Shown: positions 7,888-17,050 of the stretch, one piece after another | Numbering within the stretch: the first letter of the stretch is position 1 | Layout of the letters: every line of letters begins with the position of its first letter | Assembly: GCA_903823565.1 (NCBI GenBank) | Contig: CAIJTF010000012.1 | Location: forward strand, 1-61,636 | DNA: 61,636 bases | Origin: an uncultured Flavobacteriales bacterium | Lineage (GTDB): Bacteria; Bacteroidota; Bacteroidia; Flavobacteriales_D; Crocinitomicaceae | Direction of reading: 5' to 3' | Notes under the pieces: generated by a model | Databases searched by the model: none | The model's input: the letters and a program-made list of their open reading frames with translations, nothing else | Told to the model about the DNA's origin: nothing | Position numbers and translations under genes: made by a program

Positions 7888-9149
7888 CGCTGATCTTTGT
7901 AGAAAAAATCACCACCAGACTGTGCTACACCTTAGATTTTATTTTTCAAGCGCGTGGATTGAGCTATGAATTAATTACGGACGCTAATAAATTCTCTTCG
8001 ACAAACGCAACAAAATTAAATTACTCTAATCGTTCCTTTCAAGGAATTCCGAGTATTTTCCCATGTCCCTTACTGTTTGAAGAAGATATCAAAACGATTG
8101 CCTTGGATAAAGCTCCCTTTGAAGACCTTGAAATCTTGTCGTTCAATCAAATACCCGACCCCTTGGCTTCTATTTTCTATGTATTATCCCGCTATGAAGA
8201 ATACGAGAAAAGCGAACGAGACACGCATGATCGATTTCTTGCCTATGCGAGCATACAATCGGCATTCGGGTGGTTGAAAGAACCCATTTGCGACCGTTGG
8301 GCACTTTGCCTATTGAGGTTTATCGGTATCGCTTTAATTCCATACTTAGAATACAAAATTCAACCTACTTTCGATATTGATTCCACCTTTGCCTACGAAG
8401 AAAAAGGCATGGTGAGAAACATGGCCGGATTACTGCGCGACCTATCGAAAGGAAAAATTAATCGGGTAACGGAACGCATTCGCGTATGGATTAAAAAACG
8501 AAAGGACCCCTTTGATACCTTCGACCGCATTAAAGCGTTGACAGGAACCTATCCCAATACCCGCTGCTTTTGGTTGATGGCGGATTACGGTCCATACCAT
8601 AAGAACTTACCTTACAAGAATGCGAAACAATGCGAGATCATTCAAGAATTATCCAAATCTTGTGAAATAGGCATACATCCGGGGTATAATTCATATACCA
8701 GCGCGAAAATTCTTGCACTTGAAATTTCCCGACTATCAACGGTTTTAAAAAAACCTATCTCTACCAGTAGGCAACATTTTCTTCGGATACGAATTCCTGA
8801 AACCTATGGCCTTCTCATTGAACAGGGGATTAAAGAAGATTATTCGATGGGTTATGCTGAAACTACCGGTTTCCGAATGGGCACAGCCCGACAAACACCG
8901 TGGTTTGATTTAAGGACCAATGAAATTACAAAACTCCAATTGCAGCCTTTTTGCTACATGGATGGAACCCTAAACGAATACCTTAAACTGACCCCTGAAG
9001 AAGCCCTTGTGGAAGTTAAAACCCTCAAATCAAACGTAAAAAAATATGGAGGGGCGTTCCGCTTCATTTGGCACAACGAAACCCTGGGATTCCAATACCA
9101 CTGGAAGGACTGGGAAAGAGTTTTCGAAGAAAGTATAAAAGAAGATTAG
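7884..9149 (+). CDS. Polysaccharide deacetylase-like protein (DUF7033-type N-terminal part)
   Basis: Protein of 421 residues with an N-terminal region of about 130 residues (YSNRSFQGIPSIFP, then LASIFYVLSRYEEY) typical of Bacteroidota proteins placed next to wecB, and a C-terminal polysaccharide-deacetylase-like barrel. The barrel shows PTFDIDSTFAY (equivalent of the Asp-Asp motif), CEIGIHPGYNSY (equivalent of the metal-binding His motif), SRQHFLRIRIPETY and the late FRFIWHNETLG with a His. Expected activity is N-deacetylation of an amino-sugar polymer or lipid-linked sugar. No signal peptide is visible, so it may act in the cytosol. Its stop codon overlaps that of the convergent TonB receptor gene in TTAG. 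Confidence 0.75.
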   Translation: MTLIFVEKITTRLCYTLDFIFQARGLSYELITDANKFSSTNATKLNYSNRSFQGIPSIFPCPLLFEEDIKTIALDKAPFEDLEILSFNQIPDPLASIFYVLSRYEEYEKSERDTHDRFLAYASIQSAFGWLKEPICDRWALCLLRFIGIALIPYLEYKIQPTFDIDSTFAYEEKGMVRNMAGLLRDLSKGKINRVTERIRVWIKKRKDPFDTFDRIKALTGTYPNTRCFWLMADYGPYHKNLPYKNAKQCEIIQELSKSCEIGIHPGYNSYTSAKILALEISRLSTVLKKPISTSRQHFLRIRIPETYGLLIEQGIKEDYSMGYAETTGFRMGTARQTPWFDLRTNEITKLQLQPFCYMDGTLNEYLKLTPEEALVEVKTLKSNVKKYGGAFRFIWHNETLGFQYHWKDWERVFEESIKED

Positions 9150-11125
9150 TCGTAAATATCTTCGATAAAGTCCTTTAAATTCTTACGATGCTTTACAGGT
9201 TTTGATGTCTTAAATTGAAGTCCAGCCTTAAGCCAACGTCCAGGCATTTGAACATATCCAGCTTCAACATACAGGGTGTTCCATAAATTGTTACCCTCGA
9301 CAAAAAACGTAATATTCCGACTTGGGTGTACCGATATTTTAGCGTCTAACAAGGAATAAGCATTCCCTCCTACTCGATCCACGCCTCGATAGGCAACCGA
9401 TACATTAACCCATGAAGTAACGCTTATTGTCATCCGGGCTATCAACTGATTTCTCAATCCTGAAAAAGCGTAACGCGACTCGGTGACCATCGTTGGATCA
9501 GAAAATTGATGGTTGGCATCAATGTATTGATACCCCACTGTTAAATCATTGATTTTAATAGGCTTCTCGCCATTTCTTCGGTAGGTAATGTTGGATTCAA
9601 CACCCGTAAATACAACATTCGATAAATTTACCGGAGTCCAAGGATTCGGAGTGCTCGAAGTACTCCTTACCCAATCAATCATATTCGTTGTATTACGACG
9701 GTATAATGATGCTTCTAAAATAAGTTTCGACCTCCAAGATTGCCTTTCGTTCTTTGGGTTTTTAACCTCGCCCCAAGCGGTTGAATACGTTCCGCCCAAT
9801 TCAACATTGGTAGCAAACTCAGGTTGCAGCGCCGGATTACCTACATTGGAATAATCCTGATAAAATAACTCCGTGTACGAAGGAGCCCTGTAGCTACGAC
9901 CAATATTGGCAAATACTTTAATGTCAAGCGGTAGAAGATAGGAAATTTCAAGTCCCGGTAACCATTTCTGATACGTAATTCCATTCATGTTTAGGTTAAA
10001 ATAATGGATATTCCAAAGAAGCATTAACTTGCTTTGAAAGTACGTTACACCGTGATCTAAAAAACCAGAGATATACGTCCTTTCGCGGACTCCTAAGTTT
10101 GTGCTATTCAATCCTTCTTTTCGATATTCCCCTCCGAATCCTGTAGTACCTAGTTTCGAAATCCATTTACCGGTCTCTTCGAGGGTTACAACCTCCGACC
10201 AGTGCTTGTTTGTATAGAATGCAGGATCGAAACGCTTGAGACGAAACTCATCCCGGTGGGTTCTTAACGAAACCTTTGACAACAAAGTTAGCTGCTTAAT
10301 CACCGTTTGATGGGAAATTCCTGCCATCGCCATTTGCGTAGACTCCCATTGATCAGGAAAAGCATTGGTATAATAACCGTTTGCACCAAAAGAACGATCG
10401 GTATACCCTATTAATCCTCTCAGTTCTTGGTTTTTACCTAAGGGAGCGACCGCATCATACAAAAGCTGTTGGTTTGTATAATCAGAATTATATCCATACC
10501 CATTGCTCTTATCATACCCATAGGAAAAAGACTGGCGATATTTTCCGATGGGAACGTTTAGGGTGGTTTGTACACCAAGACCTCCAAAGGACCCACCAAA
10601 CGTTTGAACATGAACGCCCGATCGGATAGAAGGAGAAGTCACGAAATTTACCGCACCCGTCATGGCATTCTGTCCAAAAATACGGGTGCCAGAACCCTTA
10701 TATACTTCAATGGTTTTTACATTTGTCAATAATACTGGGAGGTTTAGGGCATGGTGGCCTGTTTGAGGATCCACCATCTTAAATCCATTGACCAGGATTA
10801 TGTTTTGTTCAAATGTTCCTCCACGGATGCTTAAATCCCCTTGTATGCCTTGAACGCCTCGCTGCCTCAAATCCAATCCTGCTACGTACGCCAAGGCTTC
10901 ATTTACAGAACGAATGGGCATCGCCCTTTGCTGTTCCGATGAAATAAGCTGAATCGTAGCGGCGCGATCGGCGAAATTTGAACCTAATCCTTTTCCAAAA
11001 AGGGTTATTATTTTTGTAGTTTGTAAGGAATCAGTATTCTTTGGCGCATTGGTAAGTGGTTGTAAAAAGGCGTAAAACGGACTAAAAACAAAGAATATCC
11101 TACTAAGTATAAACACATGTCTCAT
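9146..11125 (-). CDS. TonB-dependent outer-membrane receptor, BtuB-like
   Basis: Outer-membrane TonB-dependent receptor of 659 residues. After a signal peptide and a short linker comes a plug domain: SVNEALAYVAGLDLRQRG, DLSIRGGTFEQNIILVNGF, VKTIEVYKGSGTRIFGQNAMTGAVNFVT. A barrel follows with RSYRAPSYTELFYQD and NPALQPEFATNVELGG. It lacks the CarboxypepD_reg N-terminal domain of SusC proteins and has no SusD partner nearby. Its start overlaps the beta-mannosidase stop by four bases, so its cargo may be a glycan or glycopeptide. About twenty residues (Lys-rich, ending IEDIYD) follow the last barrel strand, which is unusual for a barrel that normally ends on an aromatic residue. Confidence 0.9.
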   Translation of the reverse strand: MRHVFILSRIFFVFSPFYAFLQPLTNAPKNTDSLQTTKIITLFGKGLGSNFADRAATIQLISSEQQRAMPIRSVNEALAYVAGLDLRQRGVQGIQGDLSIRGGTFEQNIILVNGFKMVDPQTGHHALNLPVLLTNVKTIEVYKGSGTRIFGQNAMTGAVNFVTSPSIRSGVHVQTFGGSFGGLGVQTTLNVPIGKYRQSFSYGYDKSNGYGYNSDYTNQQLLYDAVAPLGKNQELRGLIGYTDRSFGANGYYTNAFPDQWESTQMAMAGISHQTVIKQLTLLSKVSLRTHRDEFRLKRFDPAFYTNKHWSEVVTLEETGKWISKLGTTGFGGEYRKEGLNSTNLGVRERTYISGFLDHGVTYFQSKLMLLWNIHYFNLNMNGITYQKWLPGLEISYLLPLDIKVFANIGRSYRAPSYTELFYQDYSNVGNPALQPEFATNVELGGTYSTAWGEVKNPKNERQSWRSKLILEASLYRRNTTNMIDWVRSTSSTPNPWTPVNLSNVVFTGVESNITYRRNGEKPIKINDLTVGYQYIDANHQFSDPTMVTESRYAFSGLRNQLIARMTISVTSWVNVSVAYRGVDRVGGNAYSLLDAKISVHPSRNITFFVEGNNLWNTLYVEAGYVQMPGRWLKAGLQFKTSKPVKHRKNLKDFIEDIYD

Positions 11126-13581
11126 CGATACATCAGATTAAAATTGTTGGTAAACTTCTCAAATGTAAATGGAATTTTGTGTGTACCGGGTAATAAATGA
11201 ATGAAATTCTCATTAAAATGAACACCCAACGAATTGGCATAAATCCATACATCCGCCATAAAATCACGATTCTTCAACACTAATTCTGCCGTATGATTCT
11301 TATAATCAACCTTTTTAACCTTTAGTGTATAGCGCACTGGTATTTTAGAAAATAAGGTTCCCGTTAGAAAAATTTGCGGTGATTGACCTTCCCATTCCAC
11401 AACGATTAACCTGGGATTTTGATTTTTTTCAAAGCTCACTAGCGTATCCGATTGGAATGGATCTAATGAAATCAAACGACTTAGCGCTTGAATTTTACGG
11501 GGCTTTCTACCCTCCAAAGTATACACGTTGGTATGTACCGTTTTAGGACTAAATTTCTCATTATTGCTGACAAGCATACAAGAAACATCATCCCCATCCT
11601 CTTTGGTCAGTACGGCTCCCTCTTGATACAATGACGAAATTTTATAATGTGCGGCCTTCCATTGTTTATAATAATCAATACTGGACCAAGTTGGCGCCGG
11701 CCAACAATCATTGAGTTGCCAATACAAGGTCCCCATACATCGTGGCGCATCAAGTAAATGAGCACCAATCGCAGTTGTCATCGCATGTGACTGTACCAAT
11801 TGAGAAAAATAAACCAAGGTGTCAAAACCTGTGGTGCGCCCAAATAACCGCTCAGCATGGACAACCATTTTTTGGTTTCCAACATAGCTTTTTTGGTGGT
11901 GTTGCATGGAGGAGGACGTTAAATTCCATTCGTCTTTTGAACAAAATGCACTTAGTGTACTAAATTCAGGGAAACTTTGAAATCCAAATTCCGCATTGAA
12001 CCTCCCGACATTTTTTGCCATTTGTTCGATTGTGTCCGTACCGTGCCATACCCCCCAATAATGTTGCGTTCCGTGGTTGTAATACTCTGCTTTCCCCCAA
12101 TTGCTTAAAGGAGACGTGTGCACATAAGGCAGGTTGGAGAATGCAGCGAGACACCTTGGAATTAGGGACTTAAATAAGGTGTCATACGATTTTTGAATGA
12201 TGGCTTGATCGGTCGATGTTAGCTGATACTGACCTTGAAAACCCCAATTCTTCCATGCTATGTCTACCTCATTGTTCCCATTAAAATAAATAACGGATGG
12301 GTGTTTCGTGATTCGGGGTAATTGAAACATCAATTCTTCTTTGACATTTTCTAAGAAGGCTTGAGTTCCAGGATACATCGCACAAGCAAACATAGCATCT
12401 TGCCAAACCATGAGACCCGCACGATCGCAAGCATCTAAAAATTCATCCGCCGCATAGTCCCCACCACCCCAAATTCGAACCATGTTAAAATGGCTATTTA
12501 CCATGCGTTCAACCCAAGATTCCCATTCGTTTTTATCTATGGAACCCCCAAATACTGAAGGCGGTATAAAATTTCCACCTTTCATAAAAATTCGTTTACC
12601 GTTAATTTCAAAAGCAAAGGAGGTCCCCCAAAGGTCTTTTTCTTGAATTAATTTAACCGTTCGTATTCCGAAAACATAAGGATGTTTCTCTAGTACCTTA
12701 CCATCGCCATCCTCCAGAATTAATGTATCCCTGTAAAGGTGTTGCGATCCTTGTTCCTTTGGCCACCATAGGATCGGTTCTGGAATGAAAAAAGAGATCC
12801 TCTGAAGAGAATCATTGTGGTCGTTAACCACCCACCCAAAAGCCTTCGATCGAATTTGTTTTACCCCGACGAAATCCGATTTCAAAAGCACCAATTCCAT
12901 CCTTGCACTATCGTTAATGGAAATGGTATTTACAACACAGGACTTAAGCCGACTCTGTTCCTTAACGTTTAAAGAAACCGGAAATGGAAAACCCATTGTA
13001 TTCAAGCGGGGCGCCCAATCCCACCCAAATTGATACTGCGGTTTTCTTGTCCATGGAGCCGCCTTTATGCTGGCATTATCGTTTGGAGCGGGATAATGGA
13101 AGGTTTCGTATTGATACGTGTTTTGATGATAGCGTACGGGAGGCGTAAATATGGCCTCGATTTCATTAACACCTTCCAATAAAGCATCGCGAACTTCAAC
13201 ATGGTAGGGTCTAAAATAATTTTCAGCCTGCACTATTTTTTTCTTGTTTAACCACAACGTAGCATAGGTATCTATGCAAGGAAATTCTAACTCAAAGCGA
13301 TCGGCTAAACGTATCTCCTCGGTAAGCTCAAAATATGCACGGGCAAGCCACTCATAAGATTCAATCCACTGAAATAATGTTTCGTTTTCGCCATAGAAAG
13401 GATCGGGTAATATCCCCTGTTTAATGAGTGCTTCCTGAACGCTGCCACGCTCACCCAAAACGATCCACTCCTTAGTAATCGGGTGTTGTACCTCCCAGTG
13501 CAACACCAGTTTCTTTTGACCCAAGGAGTATGTCACTAGATAAAAAAACAGAGTAATTGTTAAAAGGAATCGAATTACCAT
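11122..13581 (-). CDS. Beta-mannosidase, glycoside hydrolase family 2
   Basis: Exported GH2 beta-mannosidase of 819 residues with a signal peptide ending near TYSLGQ. It shows the GH2 sugar-binding domain with GWDWAPRLNTMG (187-196), the immunoglobulin-like domain, and the barrel with GGNFIPPSVFGG, NMVRIWGGGDYAADEF, GLMVWQDAMFACAMYP, the acid/base motif YFNGNNE (Glu438) and the nucleophile motif FNAEFGFQSFPEF (Glu531). The WDWAP and WGGG motifs separate beta-mannosidases from beta-galactosidases. The natural substrate may be the Man-beta-1,4-GlcNAc link in N-glycan cores or plant mannan. The neighbouring glycosylasparaginase favours N-glycans, which is an inference. It overlaps both flanking genes. 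Confidence 0.93.
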   Translation of the reverse strand: MVIRFLLTITLFFYLVTYSLGQKKLVLHWEVQHPITKEWIVLGERGSVQEALIKQGILPDPFYGENETLFQWIESYEWLARAYFELTEEIRLADRFELEFPCIDTYATLWLNKKKIVQAENYFRPYHVEVRDALLEGVNEIEAIFTPPVRYHQNTYQYETFHYPAPNDNASIKAAPWTRKPQYQFGWDWAPRLNTMGFPFPVSLNVKEQSRLKSCVVNTISINDSARMELVLLKSDFVGVKQIRSKAFGWVVNDHNDSLQRISFFIPEPILWWPKEQGSQHLYRDTLILEDGDGKVLEKHPYVFGIRTVKLIQEKDLWGTSFAFEINGKRIFMKGGNFIPPSVFGGSIDKNEWESWVERMVNSHFNMVRIWGGGDYAADEFLDACDRAGLMVWQDAMFACAMYPGTQAFLENVKEELMFQLPRITKHPSVIYFNGNNEVDIAWKNWGFQGQYQLTSTDQAIIQKSYDTLFKSLIPRCLAAFSNLPYVHTSPLSNWGKAEYYNHGTQHYWGVWHGTDTIEQMAKNVGRFNAEFGFQSFPEFSTLSAFCSKDEWNLTSSSMQHHQKSYVGNQKMVVHAERLFGRTTGFDTLVYFSQLVQSHAMTTAIGAHLLDAPRCMGTLYWQLNDCWPAPTWSSIDYYKQWKAAHYKISSLYQEGAVLTKEDGDDVSCMLVSNNEKFSPKTVHTNVYTLEGRKPRKIQALSRLISLDPFQSDTLVSFEKNQNPRLIVVEWEGQSPQIFLTGTLFSKIPVRYTLKVKKVDYKNHTAELVLKNRDFMADVWIYANSLGVHFNENFIHLLPGTHKIPFTFEKFTNNFNLMYR

Positions 13582-14564
13582 TTACGGTCAAAATCTGCAT
13601 CTACCATTTCGTCTCTTAAAGACGATTTAAGGGCAAAATTAAATCCATTGTACACGGAAAAACCTCCCACATTCCCCTCTTTATCCATTGCAATAAATCC
13701 ACACTGCAAGCCAGTAAGGTCTTTGTTTTTACGAATTATTCGCAAAACAACTTCTTTACAAGCCTCTGAAGGCTTCATTCCAATGCGCATGAGTTCTACC
13801 ACAATGGCGCTTCCCGCAACACGTATGATTGCCTCACCTAATCCAGTGGCGGTAGCAGCACCAACTTCATTATCAACAAAAAGTCCCGCACCAATGATGG
13901 GAGAATCTCCCAACCTACCCGGCATCTTGTAGGCCCATCCGCTCGTAGTGCAGGTTCCTCCGAAGTTTCCCTTAGCGTCCCTTGCAATTAAGCCAATGGT
14001 ATCGTGATTTTCATGGTTTATTTTTGGCGGTTTGAATAAGTCTTTGTTTTCTTTTTTCCAGGCGAGATAATCTTTTTTTACCTCTGGAATAGGTGTCTTG
14101 ATGGTTTCAAATCCATGGTCTAGGGCAAATTGCTTCGCTCCGGCCCCCACTAACATCGCGTGGGGAGTTTTCTCCATAACCGCTTTCGCTACGGCGGCTG
14201 GATGAGCAATTCCTTCTAAAAATCCTACCGATCCACTTCTGCCATCGCCATCCATTACACAAGCGTCCAAGGTTACGTGACCGGCACGATCAGGCCTGCC
14301 TCCTATTCCAACGCTTCGATTGGTCAGATCGGATTCTGTATGCATTGCGCCCGCTACTGTTGCATCCAATGCACTCCCCCCTTTCGCTAAAACGTTCCAA
14401 GCCGCACGATTCGCCTCCAATCCGTGAATCCAAGTGGAAAGAATAACTGGTCCCTCTACCTTGTCATTAAATTCGTAGGTTGGGGCATCGGGAAAATCAA
14501 AAGAACTTAAAGTGCCAGCGGCGAAAAATAATGATCCCGACTTAATAAACTTCCTTCGATTCAT
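13575..14564 (-). CDS. Glycosylasparaginase (N4-(beta-N-acetylglucosaminyl)-L-asparaginase)
   Basis: N-terminal-nucleophile hydrolase that cuts the GlcNAc-Asn bond of N-glycans after proteolysis. It is 329 residues long. The N terminus NRRKFIKSG resembles a twin-arginine signal, followed by a hydrophobic stretch, so export by Tat is likely. The autoprocessing site HDTIG is present, with the nucleophile Thr189. Substrate-site motifs SVGIGGRPDRAG, DACVMDGDGRSGSVGFLEGI and GRLGDSPIIGAGLFVDNEVGAAT-type residues (quoted in part) match the Elizabethkingia enzyme and lysosomal aspartylglucosaminidase. It overlaps mltG upstream by four bases and the beta-mannosidase downstream by seven. A general isoaspartyl peptidase is less likely given the conserved GRPD motif. 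Confidence 0.92.
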   Translation of the reverse strand: MNRRKFIKSGSLFFAAGTLSSFDFPDAPTYEFNDKVEGPVILSTWIHGLEANRAAWNVLAKGGSALDATVAGAMHTESDLTNRSVGIGGRPDRAGHVTLDACVMDGDGRSGSVGFLEGIAHPAAVAKAVMEKTPHAMLVGAGAKQFALDHGFETIKTPIPEVKKDYLAWKKENKDLFKPPKINHENHDTIGLIARDAKGNFGGTCTTSGWAYKMPGRLGDSPIIGAGLFVDNEVGAATATGLGEAIIRVAGSAIVVELMRIGMKPSEACKEVVLRIIRKNKDLTGLQCGFIAMDKEGNVGGFSVYNGFNFALKSSLRDEMVDADFDRKW

Positions 14565-15658
14565 GGTTGGGATTTTTTACGTTTTTCTTCCAAAGCAATC
14601 CAATTTTGAAAGGCTTTCGCATTTTGCTGATGGACAGCATACTGTTCCGCAAAATTATGCCTTCTGGAGTAATCAGGTTTAGCGCACATGTAAAGAAAGT
14701 TATTCTTCTGGGCATTCAAAACAGCATCAAGCACTTCCCCTGAAGGGAAATTAATGGGGCCCGGGGGTAATCCTACGATCTTGTAGGTGTTATATGGACA
14801 ATCGACGTCGCGATGTTCGTTCAATAAGCGCTGTACTCCCTTTAACTTATCGCCCCAGCAAAATTTAAAGGTCGGATCCGATTGTAAAGGCATTTTTTGG
14901 TTTAATCGGTTTAGATACAGTCCAGCAATAATAGGCCATTCGTCTTTCTTCCTGGATTGTTCCGCATACACAATGCTCGCTAGAGTAGACACTTCATGCG
15001 GTTGGGTCAAGCCAACGTTTAATAATTTCTTATTGCGAATCGGGGTCCAAAATTTTTTATATTCGGCAAGCATTCTCGTTAAAAACCCCTTCGCATCCGT
15101 ATCGTAAAACATAGAATAGGTATTGGGAATAAATAAAGCGGGTAATTGCGAATAATTTAGGGAAACTCCCATTTGCTTCAATTGGACGGAATCCTGCAGT
15201 AATCGCATTATTGAGGCACTATCGGCAAGGATGCACTTTGCTACTTCTCCGCACAATTTGGGAAGGGTATTGCTACGATTAAACATAACCCTGACCTCGA
15301 TTTCTGCATTGCCGTTTCCTTTGGAATTCTTTTTAAATCCGTTTAAAAGCGAACGATAACTAGTTTCTGGATTGATCGTGTAAATTCCTAAAGCAATTTT
15401 GGACTTGTCCAATTCTTTGAACGCAGCAACCCTCATAAAATCAGAAGGTGCGTCAATAATTTTCTCTAAAACGAGTTTGTCCGCTAATTCCTTAACCTCC
15501 ATAGGTTTCTCAATCTTAAAACGCTTTGCCTTTTGATTAACCGTAGATTTTAAACCTGAAACCAAGACCCGAAGATAGGGCAAGGCGAAGATTAATAATA
15601 CGAGTACAATCAACAATCCGACCCACAACCAAGTCCTACTTAATCCTCTTTTATCCAT
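14561..15658 (-). CDS. mltG: Endolytic murein transglycosylase MltG
   Basis: Inner-membrane lytic transglycosylase that cuts nascent peptidoglycan strands and so acts as a possible synthesis terminator. The protein has 365 residues with a single N-terminal membrane helix (about 9-30), a LysM-like region and the catalytic YceG domain. Visible motifs are STLASIVYAEQ with the conserved Glu233, YLNRLNQKMPLQSDPTFKF, CPYNTYKIVGLPPGPI and NFPSGEVLDAVLNAQ. The residue two before the catalytic Glu is Ala in a YAEQ context, where EKET or QEET is more common. Its start overlaps the GNAT gene by 19 bases and its stop overlaps the glycosylasparaginase start by ATGA. Confidence 0.93.
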   Translation of the reverse strand: MDKRGLSRTWLWVGLLIVLVLLIFALPYLRVLVSGLKSTVNQKAKRFKIEKPMEVKELADKLVLEKIIDAPSDFMRVAAFKELDKSKIALGIYTINPETSYRSLLNGFKKNSKGNGNAEIEVRVMFNRSNTLPKLCGEVAKCILADSASIMRLLQDSVQLKQMGVSLNYSQLPALFIPNTYSMFYDTDAKGFLTRMLAEYKKFWTPIRNKKLLNVGLTQPHEVSTLASIVYAEQSRKKDEWPIIAGLYLNRLNQKMPLQSDPTFKFCWGDKLKGVQRLLNEHRDVDCPYNTYKIVGLPPGPINFPSGEVLDAVLNAQKNNFLYMCAKPDYSRRHNFAEQYAVHQQNAKAFQNWIALEEKRKKSQP

Positions 15659-16167
15659 AATTGAAATAGTATTTCGTCAACGCGTTTTCCTCTGTATTGA
15701 TACCAATTTTTCTTTGTCCCAATTTCACGAAAGTTCAATTTTTTGAAAAGTCCAATACTCTCCACATTATCACCATGGACCTGACAACATAAATTACTCA
15801 ACTCTAAAGTGTCTCGACAATACGAAATGAAAAGCGTCAAGGCTTCCGAGGCATATCCCTTGTTACGAAAACTTGAATCGGCAATCAAAACACCCACGGT
15901 TCCAAACCCATGTTTAAAATTCACATCGTATAAATCAATCGCCCCAATTGGATTCCTTGCTTCTTTGCCTTCAATTATTAACCGAAGATGGCCCGACTGT
16001 CTCAAGGAAGAAAACTGTTCGATTAACTGATGAATGTTATGCATTGAAAATGGAATTTCCGTATGACTGATGCGCCAATTTTTTTGGTCATTTTCCCACA
16101 AAAATAAAGTAGATGCATCCGATGGCTCCACCGCTCGTAAACTGACAAAATTTCCGACTAGGTTCAT
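15640..16167 (-). CDS. GNAT-family N-acetyltransferase (RimJ/RimL type)
   Basis: Acetyl-CoA-dependent N-acetyltransferase of 175 residues. It opens with NLVGNFVSLRAVEPSDASTLFLWEN (quoted loosely), typical of the RimJ/RimL/SpeG branch. The acetyl-CoA loop appears as VGVLIADSSFRNKGYASEAL, and LCCQVHGDNVESIGLFKKLNFREIG follows the family pattern of the C-terminal half. The acceptor (ribosomal protein, polyamine, amino acid or other) cannot be inferred. The gene lies between dapF and mltG with overlaps on both sides, so it is translated as part of that operon. Confidence 0.88.
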   Translation of the reverse strand: MNLVGNFVSLRAVEPSDASTLFLWENDQKNWRISHTEIPFSMHNIHQLIEQFSSLRQSGHLRLIIEGKEARNPIGAIDLYDVNFKHGFGTVGVLIADSSFRNKGYASEALTLFISYCRDTLELSNLCCQVHGDNVESIGLFKKLNFREIGTKKNWYQYRGKRVDEILFQLWIKED

Positions 16168-16946
16168 ATTGTCAGCGTTATTTCACCATTGAACACTAAC
16201 ATGGCAGGTCCTTTGAGCCAAATTTCATCGAAACCTTTTTCCTTTTTCGAAAAAGAAACATACAAGGGCCCTCCCTTCGTATTCACTTTAATTTCACCCG
16301 ACGAAAGACCTTCTTGTTCAGCCCAAACGAGAGCGGTTGCAGTTGCTCCTGTACCACACGAAAGGGTTTCGTTTTCAACGCCGCGCTCATAGGTTGCCAC
16401 GGATATTTCATGGGAAGCATTTGCACGCAACAAATTAACATTTATTCCCTCGGATTTAAAGACGGATGAATACCTGATTTCTTTACCAATTTCCAAGATT
16501 TTTTCCGTTGTAATATCCTCAGAAAAACGAACAAAATGGGGCGAACCCGTATTCAAAACAAAATCATCTCCACGACTTGTAATTTGCTGTACGGGCCTCA
16601 TCTTTATCCCAATTAATCCCGTATCAAGAATGTACTCATGGTCCCCGTCTATGGCCGAGAATACAAATCGGGATGGCTTGCTAATTTCGTCTATAAAAAA
16701 AGACACCGCACACCGAGCGCCATTTCCACAAAAACTTTGTGATCCATCCGGATTGTAAAAAACCATATTAAAATCGCAGCTTGAATCCGGATTTATCAAG
16801 ATGACTCCGTCGGCTCCAATACCAAATTTTCGATCGCACAAAAATTTTAGAGTGGTATGGTTTATGTTAGATAAACGGCCGTCAAAATTGTTAATAATGA
16901 TGAAATCGTTTCCAGTACCCTGTCGTTTTGAAAAATTTATTTTCAC
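16164..16946 (-). CDS. dapF: Diaminopimelate epimerase
   Basis: Converts LL- to meso-diaminopimelate for lysine and peptidoglycan synthesis. I place the start at the GTG at 16946, giving MKINFSKRQGTGNDF, the standard N terminus; the open frame extends upstream only to a TTG at 16994. The length is 260 residues. The two catalytic cysteines are in NPDGSQSFCGNGARC (Cys73) and ENETLSCGTGATA (Cys197). It is the first gene of a six-gene overlapping minus-strand operon that continues with the GNAT gene, mltG, glycosylasparaginase, beta-mannosidase and the TonB receptor. The promoter must lie between 16947 and 17050, opposite degP. Confidence 0.95.
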   Translation of the reverse strand: MKINFSKRQGTGNDFIIINNFDGRLSNINHTTLKFLCDRKFGIGADGVILINPDSSCDFNMVFYNPDGSQSFCGNGARCAVSFFIDEISKPSRFVFSAIDGDHEYILDTGLIGIKMRPVQQITSRGDDFVLNTGSPHFVRFSEDITTEKILEIGKEIRYSSVFKSEGINVNLLRANASHEISVATYERGVENETLSCGTGATATALVWAEQEGLSSGEIKVNTKGGPLYVSFSKKEKGFDEIWLKGPAMLVFNGEITLTI

Positions 16947-17050
16947 TTCGCTAAAGTACAAAATGTCATCAAAACCCTTAACAATCTTTAACAAACGAGC
17001 GTTTTATTTTTTAATATCCCTTAGTAAAATTGTAATTAAAAAAGTGAGTT

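Noticed and set aside
9146..13581. A classical polysaccharide utilisation locus (SusC/SusD)
   Set aside because: No SusD-like lipoprotein, no CarboxypepD_reg domain on the receptor and no sensor regulator are present.
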